Source of the DNA: DATMER01 sp036277235
Lineage (GTDB): Bacteria; Acidobacteriota; Thermoanaerobaculia; Multivoradales; UBA5704
DNA length: 7,550 bases
Direction: 5' to 3'
Assembly: GCA_036277235.1 (NCBI GenBank)
Contig: DASUNJ010000834.1
Span: 1-7,550 of the forward strand
Below are positions 1-6,343 of the stretch, piece after piece (within the stretch, counting starts at the first letter, position 1; each line of letters starts with the position of its first letter). The notes under the pieces are model-generated. The model made no database searches and was not told the DNA's origin. It was given only the letters and a program-made list of their open reading frames with translations. A program made the translations under genes and the position numbers.

Positions 1-2589
1 GGCAAAGGCGCAGGTCGAGCCGGTGGGCATGCCCGTGCAGCTCAGGCCTACCGCGCTGTTGAAGGCGTTCGACGAGGTGACCGTGCAGGTGCTGGTGGTG
101 CTGCTCCCCTGGGTGACGGTCAGGCTCGACGGCGAGCACGAGACGCTGAAGTCCGGCGTCACCGAGCCGGCGGGGGTGACGGTCACGCAGTTGCTCGCGC
201 GGCTGAAGCAGGCCGAGGACGAGCCCGCGGCCACCACGTTGTAGGAGTAGTTGCGGCCGTTGGCCACCTGCGTGTCGGTGTAGGAGGTGGCGGTGGTCTC
301 GGCGATCAAGGTCTTGCCGAAGTTGCAGCCCGCGTGACCCTCGGAGCGGAACACCCAGTAGCGGGTGGCTCCGGAGACCGAGCCCCAGGACAGGGACGCC
401 TGGAAGTTGCCGGCCGTCACCGAGAGCGCCGGGGCCGTCGTCGGACCGCCCGTGCAGCCGCTGTTGACCGCGGTCGGCGAAGCGCAGGCGATGCCGTGGC
501 GGTTGAACGCGTTGAAGAGAGCGGTCATGTGCGGCGTGCCGTCGTTGACGTTGCCGTTGTCGTCGTCGGCCGCCAGCCACTGCATGTAGCCGTTGGTCGA
601 GCCGCATCCGCTCGACGTCGAGCCGCAGGTGCAGGCGTGCCACGACCCGATGTTGCCGCTGCCGTGGTAGAAGACCTTGTTGGCGACGATGAACGCGCTT
701 TGGCTGTCGAGGTTGAACGGCGCGGCCTGCAGGTCGCGGGCGGCGAAGTCCCAGGCCGCCTGCCGTGACGGGGCTGCGGCGCAGTGCACCTGCCGTCCGC
801 AGGGGCCCGAGCCGGTGATGCAGGAGGTGCAGACGAAGCCGAGCGCCGTGTCCGGGGTGTTCGGGTTGTGCCGCGCCCAGTCGGCGTCGCGCACGCCCGA
901 GCAGTTGGTGTCGCAGTGGGCCGCTCCCTGCTGGGCCTCGTTGGAGTTGAAGCCGGTGCCGTCGGCGGTCTGGCCGCAGCCGTCGTCCAAGGTCCAGAAG
1001 AAGCCGTGGCCGACACAGGAGTCCTGGAGGCGGTAGATCGCCGCGATGTCGGCGTAGCCTTCCGAGGAGTTGGAGAGCACGCCGCCGGCGTCGTTGTCGT
1101 CGAGGCCGTGGCCCCATTCGTGATCGAACACGCCCGCGAGCTCGCCCGTGTTGCGGCAGCCGCCGCCCGAACGGTAGAAGTTGATCGACGAGCCGTTCCA
1201 GAACCCGTTGCAGGTGTCGTTGATGTTGACGTTCGTGGTCAGGCGTGTCTGCAACCAGGTGTTCGCCGGCAGCCAGCCGCGCCCCATCTCGGCCAGCTTG
1301 TTGACCTCGTAGAAGGCGGTGCGCGAGGCCGGAGTGTTCCCCGCGCTGCCGCCGCCGGTCGTGCAGTCGTGCTGGCCGTTGGTGCCGAGGAGGTCGATCG
1401 TGCCGGTGGTCGAGCTGTTGGTGACCGCGCCGCAGGAGTCGACGATGTCCACGTACCTTCCGGTCAGGGTCGTCGTCACCGTGCCGCTCGCCCAGTCGAA
1501 CACGCCGGCGCTGTTGGTGAAGTTGTTCGGCGCGGCGAGGCCGGTGTCCGTGAACGGCATGGGCCAGCCGGTCTGCATGGTGCCGCAGGTGCCCGGGGTG
1601 GGGCAGATGTCGGTGCTGGTGACGGGGTAGACCCCGCCCTTTACCTGGTGGTTGATGTAGTGGTTGATGTCCTGGAACGCAAGCACCTCGCCGTCGTGCG
1701 CATCGACGATCACTTCCCAGGTCTCATTCTCGGGCACGCGCTGGAAGGCGAAGGTCCAGACCAGCCGGTGGCGGTAGCCGGCGCCGACCGGGCCGCCGAA
1801 GCCTTCGCCCTTCTTGTGCTCCTGGGGCGCCACCGGGATGATCTCCAGCAGCGGCTTGCTCACGATCTCGTCCATGGCCGAGGCGCCGCCCGCGTATCCG
1901 AAGCCGGCCGTCAGGGCCTCGGCGGCGGTGAGCTTCGGCTTGGTGCTCAAACCCTTGACGTCGCCCCAGGTCTCGGTGCCGACCAGGACCAGGTTGCCGT
2001 TGTTGAGGGTCGCGGCCAGGCGTCCATGGCGGACGGGCACGCCCTTGTAGGTCTGGGGGATGCTGACCTGCCAGACCTCCGGGTTCACCTGGACCGTCCG
2101 GTGGGCGCCGAGCTGTGCCGAGTCGATGCCGATCAGCGCCTTGTGCTGCTTCACGAAAGCCAGGACTGCGTCGGCGACCGCCTTGTCGTCCACCTTGGTG
2201 ACCGCGCGGCCGGTGAGGACGCTCAGCTCCCGCAGCGTCACCCGGTTGCCCACGCCGCGCCCGGGGACCAGGGGGAAGGGTCCCATCAGGTTCGTGGCCG
2301 CGCCCGAGCGCGGATCGATGTAGGCGCGGACGGGCGGCTTTCCTTCCAGCTCGCGGGCCGCCTGGAAGCTCTCCCAGAGGGCCTTGTTGGGGAGCTTGTC
2401 GAGAGCCTCCTCGACCGGCTCCTGGGAGCTGCTGATGTAGAGCTCGGGCTTGAAGAACTCCTTCTGGCCGAGATACGAGGGTGAATCCTTGGGCTCGAGG
2501 GCCCAGGCAAGGCTGCCGGACAGGATCAGGAGTCCCACGAGCGGGACTGCCCAGGCCCGGCGCACGGACCGGATGCGAGTAATGGCCAT
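1..2589 (-). CDS. Secreted zinc metallopeptidase (gluzincin, M36/thermolysin-like) with FTP/PepSY-type propeptide and Fn3 + Ig-like C-terminal domains; 3' end outside window
   Basis: The frame is open for 863 codons from ATG 2589 to the window edge. Residues 1-30 are a signal peptide: basic start, hydrophobic VPLVGLLIL core, cleavage likely after AWA. Residues about 165-215 (VWQVSIPQTYKGVPV) look like an FTP propeptide repeat, and about 260-305 (ETWEVIVDAHDGEVLAFQD) resemble PepSY. The catalytic core holds HEWGH at 490-494 (zinc ligands H490 and H494, general base E491). It is followed by EGYAD, whose E510 is the likely third ligand and D514 the usual helix Asp. The core is rich in Cys, as expected for a disulfide-bonded extracellular enzyme. 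Residues about 717-802 look like Fn3 (SWGSVSGATRYWVFRSEG), and from about 807 an Ig-like repeat begins (PDFSVSCSPSSLTV). The product probably degrades extracellular protein after propeptide removal. Start choice is supported by the signal peptide and an AGGAGG four bases upstream. The exact MEROPS family is uncertain because the HEXXH-to-Glu spacing is short. Confidence 0.9.
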   Translation of the reverse strand, partial: MAITRIRSVRRAWAVPLVGLLILSGSLAWALEPKDSPSYLGQKEFFKPELYISSSQEPVEEALDKLPNKALWESFQAARELEGKPPVRAYIDPRSGAATNLMGPFPLVPGRGVGNRVTLRELSVLTGRAVTKVDDKAVADAVLAFVKQHKALIGIDSAQLGAHRTVQVNPEVWQVSIPQTYKGVPVRHGRLAATLNNGNLVLVGTETWGDVKGLSTKPKLTAAEALTAGFGYAGGASAMDEIVSKPLLEIIPVAPQEHKKGEGFGGPVGAGYRHRLVWTFAFQRVPENETWEVIVDAHDGEVLAFQDINHYINHQVKGGVYPVTSTDICPTPGTCGTMQTGWPMPFTDTGLAAPNNFTNSAGVFDWASGTVTTTLTGRYVDIVDSCGAVTNSSTTGTIDLLGTNGQHDCTTGGGSAGNTPASRTAFYEVNKLAEMGRGWLPANTWLQTRLTTNVNINDTCNGFWNGSSINFYRSGGGCRNTGELAGVFDHEWGHGLDDNDAGGVLSNSSEGYADIAAIYRLQDSCVGHGFFWTLDDGCGQTADGTGFNSNEAQQGAAHCDTNCSGVRDADWARHNPNTPDTALGFVCTSCITGSGPCGRQVHCAAAPSRQAAWDFAARDLQAAPFNLDSQSAFIVANKVFYHGSGNIGSWHACTCGSTSSGCGSTNGYMQWLAADDDNGNVNDGTPHMTALFNAFNRHGIACASPTAVNSGCTGGPTTAPALSVTAGNFQASLSWGSVSGATRYWVFRSEGHAGCNFGKTLIAETTATSYTDTQVANGRNYSYNVVAAGSSSACFSRASNCVTVTPAGSVTPDFSVSCSPSSLTVTQGSSTTSTCTVTSSNAFNSAVGLSCTGMPTGSTCAFA

Positions 2590-2593
2590 CAGA

Positions 2594-2599
2594 CCTCCT
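2594..2599 (-). promoter_or_regulatory. Shine-Dalgarno AGGAGG of the metallopeptidase gene
   Basis: On the minus strand AGGAGG sits four bases before ATG 2589 and fixes that start. It is one of only two strong ribosome binding sites in the window, the other being that of the methyltransferase gene at 7150. Confidence 0.8.
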
Positions 2600-2623
2600 C
2601 TTTCGAAGCGAGAGACGTGGATG

Positions 2624-2643
2624 CTGCTACGGTTTACTGCTAC
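2624..2643. repeat. Direct repeat CTGCTAC in the peptidase/ligase divergent spacer
   Basis: CTGCTAC occurs at 2624-2630 and again at 2637-2643, a 13-base period, inside the 117-base spacer between two divergent genes. It lies upstream of the peptidase Shine-Dalgarno. It could be a binding site for a regulator or a chance repeat; the sequence alone does not decide. Confidence 0.3.
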
Positions 2644-2671
2644 AAGGCATGGTGCCTGCCGTGGCGCAGAC

Positions 2672-2700
2672 GTGACCCGAGCTTGCGCGAACGGTAAGAT
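2672..2700 (+). promoter_or_regulatory. Candidate sigma-70-type promoter of the acyl-AMP ligase gene
   Basis: GTGACC at 2672-2677 (four of six matches to TTGACA) and TAAGAT at 2695-2700 (four of six to TATAAT) are separated by exactly 17 bases. Transcription would start near 2707, which is the GTG start of the ligase, so the mRNA would be leaderless or nearly so. No Shine-Dalgarno is seen upstream of this GTG. The promoter call is inference from consensus only. Confidence 0.4.
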
Positions 2701-2706
2701 CCGCCC

Positions 2707-4260
2707 GTGGAGGCCATGAACCACCTTGGACCCGAGATCCGGACGCTCGACGCCGCGCTGGCCCGCCGTGCGGCCTGCTCTCCCGGCTCGCTGGCGTTTG
2801 CCATGGGAGAGGAGAGGCTCGGCTACGGCAGGCTCCAGGCCGAGGCGGAGGCTCTCGCCTCGGGGCTGGCCGGCCTGGGCATCCGCGGCGGCGACCGAGT
2901 CGTCTTCCTTCTCCCGGCCGGGCTGGGCTTCATCCGCGCCTTCTTCGCGCTTCAGCGGCTCGCGGCAGTCCCGTGCGCGCTCGATCCTTCGATGGCGCCG
3001 GCAACGGCCGCCCGCCGCGCCGCGCGGGTGCGGCCGGCGTTGGTGCTCGCCGGAGATGGGTTTGCCGAAGCCTGCGCCGCGGCCGGGCTACGCGCGGTCA
3101 ATCTTGGCGAGGTGCCGCGGCTTCCCCCCTGGGAGGGAGCGGGGCCCGGAGAGGACGACGTCGCGTTCCTGCAGCCCACCTCGGGCACCTCCGGAGAGCC
3201 GCGGGCCGCCGTCATCCTGCACCGCAATGCGATCGCCTCGCTGCGGGTGTCGCGCGACTGGCTAGGCCTCGGACCCCGCGACGTCTTCGCCGGCTGGGTG
3301 CCGCCCTGGCACGACCTCGGCCTGGTCCGCTTCGTCCTCGGTCCCGTCTATTTCGGAGCGCCCTGCCACCTGGTGCCCCCCGCGATCCGGACGCTGCCGC
3401 TCTGGCTGCGGACGGCGTCGGAAGTCCGCGCTACCGTCCTGGGCGCGCCGGACTTCGCCTGGCGCCTGGCCGCGCGCCTCGTGGACCCGGACGGGCTCGA
3501 TCTCTCGTCGCTCCGCTATGTCACGAACGGCGGCGAGCCGGTGCGGCAGAGCACGATCGAGTCCTTCGAGCGGCGTTTCGGCGTGCCGGGCGTCATCCGG
3601 CCCGGCTACGGACTGGCGGAAGCGACGCTCGGAGTCACCGGACTGCTCCCGGGCGAGCCGCTGCGCGTGGATTCCCAGGGCAACGTCTCGTGCGGCCGGC
3701 CGCTCGCGGAGACCGAGGTGCGCATCGATGGAGATCCCGAAGGGGAGATCCTGGTCCGCGGCCCCGCGATCTTCGCCGGCTACTTCGAGGCCGAGGAGGC
3801 AACGCGGGAGATCCTGCGCGACGGCTGGCTTCACACCGGCGACATGGGCAGGCTCGACGCCGACGGGCACCTTTACATCCTCGGCCGCAAGCGGGCGCTC
3901 CTCAAAAGGGGAGGGGCTCCGCTCGCTCCTCGCGAGTTGGAAGAGGCGGCGGAAGGCGTGCGCGGGGTGAAGGTGGCCGCCGCCGTCGGGCTGCCGCCGG
4001 TGACCGGCGCATCCACCGAGGAGATCGTGCTCGCCGTCGAGGCCGATCCGGCTGCCGAGCCTTCGCAGCTCGCCTGGGCCGTGTCCGCGGCGGTCGAGGA
4101 GGCCCTCGGCTTCGCTCCGGACGGCGTGCTGGTCCTCGCGCCGCGAGCGATCCCGCGCACTCCCAATGGCAAAGTTCGCCACGTGATTCTGCGCGACGCG
4201 ATCCTGGCCGGGGAGCTGGAGCGCTCCGTCCTGTTCAGCGCGGGTCTGGCCGTGAGCTGA
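2707..4260 (+). CDS. FAAL-like acyl-AMP ligase (ANL superfamily adenylating enzyme)
   Basis: The protein has 517 residues and the full set of ANL motifs. These are the phosphate-binding loop TSGTSGEPR at 158-166 (a PR variant of the usual PKG), PWHDLGL with H202/D203, NGGEP at 274-278, YGLAEATLG with Y301 and E305, TGD ending at D379, the hinge-region GRKR with R394, and the A10 motif PRTPNGK with catalytic K489. The PWHDLGL, GGEPV and YGLAEATLG wording matches fatty acyl-AMP ligases, which activate a fatty acid with ATP and pass it to an acyl carrier protein. The enzyme should be cytosolic. It is somewhat shorter than typical FAALs, and I cannot tell whether the FAAL-specific insertion is present, so an acyl-CoA synthetase remains possible. 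The nearby stand-alone ACP favours FAAL. The start could be GTG 2707 or ATG 2716. GGAGG at 2709-2713 is too close to 2716, so GTG 2707 as a leaderless start is preferred. The 3' end overlaps the opposing acyltransferase gene by 26 bases. Confidence 0.88.
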   Translation: MEAMNHLGPEIRTLDAALARRAACSPGSLAFAMGEERLGYGRLQAEAEALASGLAGLGIRGGDRVVFLLPAGLGFIRAFFALQRLAAVPCALDPSMAPATAARRAARVRPALVLAGDGFAEACAAAGLRAVNLGEVPRLPPWEGAGPGEDDVAFLQPTSGTSGEPRAAVILHRNAIASLRVSRDWLGLGPRDVFAGWVPPWHDLGLVRFVLGPVYFGAPCHLVPPAIRTLPLWLRTASEVRATVLGAPDFAWRLAARLVDPDGLDLSSLRYVTNGGEPVRQSTIESFERRFGVPGVIRPGYGLAEATLGVTGLLPGEPLRVDSQGNVSCGRPLAETEVRIDGDPEGEILVRGPAIFAGYFEAEEATREILRDGWLHTGDMGRLDADGHLYILGRKRALLKRGGAPLAPRELEEAAEGVRGVKVAAAVGLPPVTGASTEEIVLAVEADPAAEPSQLAWAVSAAVEEALGFAPDGVLVLAPRAIPRTPNGKVRHVILRDAILAGELERSVLFSAGLAVS

Positions 4261-5062
4261 GCAGGGAGCGGAGAAGGCCCAGGCCGAGCTCGCCGGGGAA
4301 CTCCAGGAGATAACTGTCGAGCCAGCGCGCCGCGGCGGCAGCCAGCTCCGCCTCTCCGGACGCAGTGAGCGCTTCGCCCAAGGCAACCTTCACACGTCCC
4401 TTCTGCCAGCGGGCGGTGAGCGGCACGAGCGGAACGCCCGCGAGCCGTGCCAGGGCAAAGGGGCCGCGCGCCAGCTCCAGCGTGCGGCCGAGGCACGGAA
4501 CGGCCAGCCCGACCCCTGGCACCACGTCGAGCGCCGTCACCACGAAGCCGCCGGCCTGCAGATGGTTGAGAGCGCGCAGGAACACGGCGGCCCGGCCCTG
4601 CTCGTCCCCCTCCGTCGACACCACCTCGACCGGCGGCTCGGCCGCATACAGCCGGCCCTGCCGGAGCGCCAGGACCGGCCCCGGCAGCTTTTCGAGCGCC
4701 GGTCCGAGCGCGTGGATGGCGCCGACATGGAACGTTCCGAGGAGCAGGGGAGGGCGGAGGGTGGCGAAGGCCTCCGGCGTCTCGACGAGTGGAAGCACCT
4801 CCCGCCGGATGCACTCGACGAGGAGCCGGTTGCGGGCTTCGAGCGCGGCGATCCGCCAGGCGACGCGCGCCGCCTCGGAGCGCGGGAGAGAGGGGAAGAG
4901 GGTCCTGACCTGCTCCGGATGGGGCCAGCGGCGGGAAAGGCGGTTCCGGATGGAGCCCAGCGCACCGGCCACGGAAAAAGCCGAGCGGGGATGCCGGACC
5001 GCGAGCCCCGGCAGCCGGGCCTCCAATCGGTCGAAGAGCCGCCGTCCGGCCGCCCCGATCAC
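4235..5062 (-). CDS. LpxL/HtrB-like (LABLAT family) acyltransferase
   Basis: The start is GTG 5062, whose GTGA overlaps the stop of the upstream ACP gene, giving 275 residues and translational coupling. The frame is open 38 codons further upstream, but that part lies inside the ACP gene. The region around residues 106-117 (LLLGTFHVGAIH) aligns with the first conserved block of lipid A-type acyltransferases (GxHFGNWE). The block after it, GGFVVTALD then GLAVPCLGRTLELARGPFALARLAGVPLVPL, matches the later part of the family. Family members move an acyl chain from acyl-ACP to a lipid or other acceptor at the inner membrane. Two points are odd. The acidic residue of the H-x4-D/E dyad is a His (H112...H117), and no N-terminal membrane helix is evident, unlike LpxL. 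Next to an ACP and an acyl-AMP ligase, it is the likely terminal transferase; the acceptor is unknown. Confidence 0.8.
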   Translation of the reverse strand: MIGAAGRRLFDRLEARLPGLAVRHPRSAFSVAGALGSIRNRLSRRWPHPEQVRTLFPSLPRSEAARVAWRIAALEARNRLLVECIRREVLPLVETPEAFATLRPPLLLGTFHVGAIHALGPALEKLPGPVLALRQGRLYAAEPPVEVVSTEGDEQGRAAVFLRALNHLQAGGFVVTALDVVPGVGLAVPCLGRTLELARGPFALARLAGVPLVPLTARWQKGRVKVALGEALTASGEAELAAAAARWLDSYLLEFPGELGLGLLRSLLSSRPDPR

Positions 5063-5319
5063 GAGCCGGCCGCGGCCCGCACGTGGGCGGCGAGCCGCCC
5101 GACCGTGAGCGGCGGACCTTCGAGGAGCTCGCCCGGCCTCCAGCTTCCGGAGCGGAATCCGAAACGCTGCTCGCAATCGAGCAGCAGCTCGACCAGGACG
5201 ATCGAATCCATTCCCAGGCCGCCCGGCCCGAGCCGGAGGTCGTCCGCCAGCTCGGCCAGAGCCCGGGCGAGGGGGGCTCGCGAGCGCACCAGGTCGCGCA
5301 CCGCTTCGTCGATGTCCAT
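5059..5319 (-). CDS. Stand-alone acyl carrier protein
   Basis: This small protein has 86 residues, the usual size for a discrete ACP. The motif LGMDSIVLVEL (residues 35-45) carries S39, the expected 4'-phosphopantetheine attachment site, in the classic DSxxxxE context. A helix-rich, acidic first half precedes it. The frame is open far upstream, but that stretch is antisense to the neighbouring 5398-6030 gene. ATG 5319 gives an ACP-like N-terminus (MDIDEAVRDLV) and is preferred. No Shine-Dalgarno is seen. TAGACT (plus positions 5328-5333) lies eight bases before the start. It is co-transcribed with the acyltransferase, with a four-base overlap. It probably accepts an acyl chain from the acyl-AMP ligase encoded opposite and presents it to the acyltransferase; this role is inferred from context. 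Confidence 0.87.
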   Translation of the reverse strand: MDIDEAVRDLVRSRAPLARALAELADDLRLGPGGLGMDSIVLVELLLDCEQRFGFRSGSWRPGELLEGPPLTVGRLAAHVRAAAGS

Positions 5320-5327
5320 GGCGGCCC

Positions 5328-5333
5328 AGTCTA
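5328..5333 (-). promoter_or_regulatory. Candidate -10 element of the ACP-acyltransferase operon
   Basis: On the minus strand TAGACT (four of six to TATAAT) ends eight bases before the ATG at 5319. No convincing -35 box was found at 16-18 bases. With no Shine-Dalgarno, this would give a leaderless transcript. Confidence 0.3.
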
Positions 5334-5360
5334 AGGTAAGATTCGGCCGCAGACAGGCTC

Positions 5361-5366
5361 TACAAT
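5361..5366 (+). promoter_or_regulatory. Candidate -10 element (TACAAT) of the 210-residue protein gene
   Basis: TACAAT matches five of six bases of TATAAT and sits 31 bases before ATG 5398, predicting a 5' leader of about 25 bases. No -35 match was found at normal spacing and no Shine-Dalgarno is obvious in the leader. Nearly the same string, GGCTACAAT, occurs before the MaoC gene at 6628. Confidence 0.45.
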
Positions 5367-5397
5367 CTACGTTGCGGGTACGCGCCGCTTTGCGCTT

Positions 5398-6030
5398 ATG
5401 AACATTCATCCACTCCAGCCCATCGCCCTCGTCGCCCTCATCGCCGTCTTCTGGTACGTGAAGAAAAAGAATGCGCCTGCCGCAAAGGCGGCGCCGGGAG
5501 GGGAACCGCGTGCTGCCGTGTCCCAAGGGGTCCAGAGAGCGGCAAAGGCCGCGCGGACTCCCGAAGAGGTCTACATGAGCCTGCGCGAGGCGGCGCTCGA
5601 AAAAAACCCGCAGGAGCTCTTCCTGCCCGACGGTCTGAAGGCCGACGAGCCCTACGGCGCGGTGATGGAGATGGGAATCCCCAACTCGGTCGTGACGCTG
5701 GCCTGCTTCGCGGACGGCGATGCCGGCATCTACTACAAGACGGGCGGAGGGATGAAGGGCGGCGGCTCCCACGAGACCGTGCGCAGGGCCGCGAAGCAGT
5801 TCATCGCCCTGTCGCAAAGGGCGCTCCCCCGGATGGTCAAGACCGACACCCATCCGTTGCCCGAGGCCGAGAAGGTCCGCTTCTACGTCCTCACCCAGAA
5901 AGGGACCTTCACGACCGAGGCGAACCGCCAGGCCCTGGGAGGGAGCGAGAACGAGCTCTCGGCCCTCTTCTATGGCGGCCAGGACGTCGTAGGCCAGATG
6001 CGCCAGGTGCAGGAGGAGAAGGGGGGCTGA
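5398..6030 (+). CDS. Uncharacterised 210-residue protein with one N-terminal membrane helix
   Basis: I cannot assign a named family. Residues about 7-21 (QPIALVALIAVFWYV) form a short membrane helix followed by KKK, so the rest is probably cytoplasmic by the positive-inside rule. Residues 25-55 are an Ala/Pro/Lys-rich linker. The globular part begins at TPEEVYMSLREAALE (54-68). It contains a Gly-rich stretch YYKTGGGMKGGGSHE (102-116), then VRFYVLTQKG (150-159) and an ending LSALFYGGQDVVGQMR (187-202). The Gly-rich stretch is not a recognised nucleotide-binding loop. High GC at third positions and a clean start-to-stop frame support a real gene. It is divergent from the ACP operon across 78 bases and could share control with it. 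A small hairpin, GGGGC-TGA-GCCCC at 6023-6035, surrounds its stop codon but has no T-run. Confidence 0.8.
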   Translation: MNIHPLQPIALVALIAVFWYVKKKNAPAAKAAPGGEPRAAVSQGVQRAAKAARTPEEVYMSLREAALEKNPQELFLPDGLKADEPYGAVMEMGIPNSVVTLACFADGDAGIYYKTGGGMKGGGSHETVRRAAKQFIALSQRALPRMVKTDTHPLPEAEKVRFYVLTQKGTFTTEANRQALGGSENELSALFYGGQDVVGQMRQVQEEKGG

Positions 6031-6343
6031 GCCCCGTCAATCGACGGAGGAGCTCCTCCTTGAAGCGGCTCTGCACGCCGGCGCAATACTCCACGGGCGG
6101 ACCGGCGAAGGAATCGCCGACCTCCAGGTCGCGCCCCAGCCCGAACGGCGCAAGAAAGGCGCTGAAGCCCATGCGTGCCCGGGTGATCCGGCAATCGAAG
6201 AGCTGCGGCGAGCTCACATAGCCGACCGCGAGGACGTCGAAGGGGGTGAAGCCCTCGCGGTGCAGCCTGTCGCGCCAGAGCCGATAAAGGTCAAGATCCA
6301 GTGGCCCGAACGGACCGTCGCCGAGGTGTTCTGGACCGTGCAT
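5909..6343 (-). pseudogene. Minus-strand coding remnant (core about 6031-6290), function unknown
   Basis: A 144-codon open frame runs from ATG 6343 to a stop at 5909, but only the middle looks coding. In codons 6062-6289, hand counting gives 66 of 76 GC at minus-strand third positions against 52 of 76 at plus-strand third positions, so minus is favoured. The middle reads like a folded protein, for example LYRLWRDRLHREGFTPF, FDVLAVGYVSSPQLFDC and KEELLRRLTG. The first roughly 18 residues are antisense to the next plus-strand coding segment. The last roughly 40 (PSPPAPG, RHRRGPRARSR) are antisense to the gene ending at 6030. There is no Shine-Dalgarno before ATG 6343. A fragment that lost both ends is the simplest reading; a real gene with long antisense overlaps is the alternative. 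No family recognised. Confidence 0.4.

Noticed and set aside
784..2484. Long plus-strand open frame of 566 codons opposite the metallopeptidase
   Set aside because: It is antisense to a gene with a signal peptide, HEWGH motif and Shine-Dalgarno. Its translation is Val/Ala/Arg/Gly-rich without family motifs, as expected for a shadow frame in GC-rich DNA.
2973..4313. Overlapping 446-codon plus-strand frame inside the acyl-AMP ligase
   Set aside because: Arg/Ala-rich low-complexity translation in a shifted frame of a gene with all ANL motifs.
3262..4814. Long minus-strand frames (3262-4386 and 3873-4814) opposite the ligase and inside the acyltransferase
   Set aside because: Both lack recognisable motifs and are explained as shadows of the two real genes on opposite strands.
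5063..5176. Upstream start of the acyltransferase at 5176
   Set aside because: The added 38 residues (Arg/Ala-rich) lie wholly inside the ACP gene; GTG 5062 gives a typical stop-start overlap.
4562..5401. 279-codon plus-strand frame opposite the acyltransferase and ACP
   Set aside because: The minus strand carries family motifs in both genes; this translation is Arg/Pro/Ser-rich with none.
5320..5853. N-terminal extension of the ACP to a start at 5853
   Set aside because: The extra 178 codons are antisense to the 5398-6030 gene and have no ACP-like content; ATG 5319 gives a normal ACP length.
6023..6035. Intrinsic terminator after the 210-residue protein gene
   Set aside because: The GGGGC/GCCCC stem has only a three-base loop and is followed by GTCAATCG rather than a T-run.
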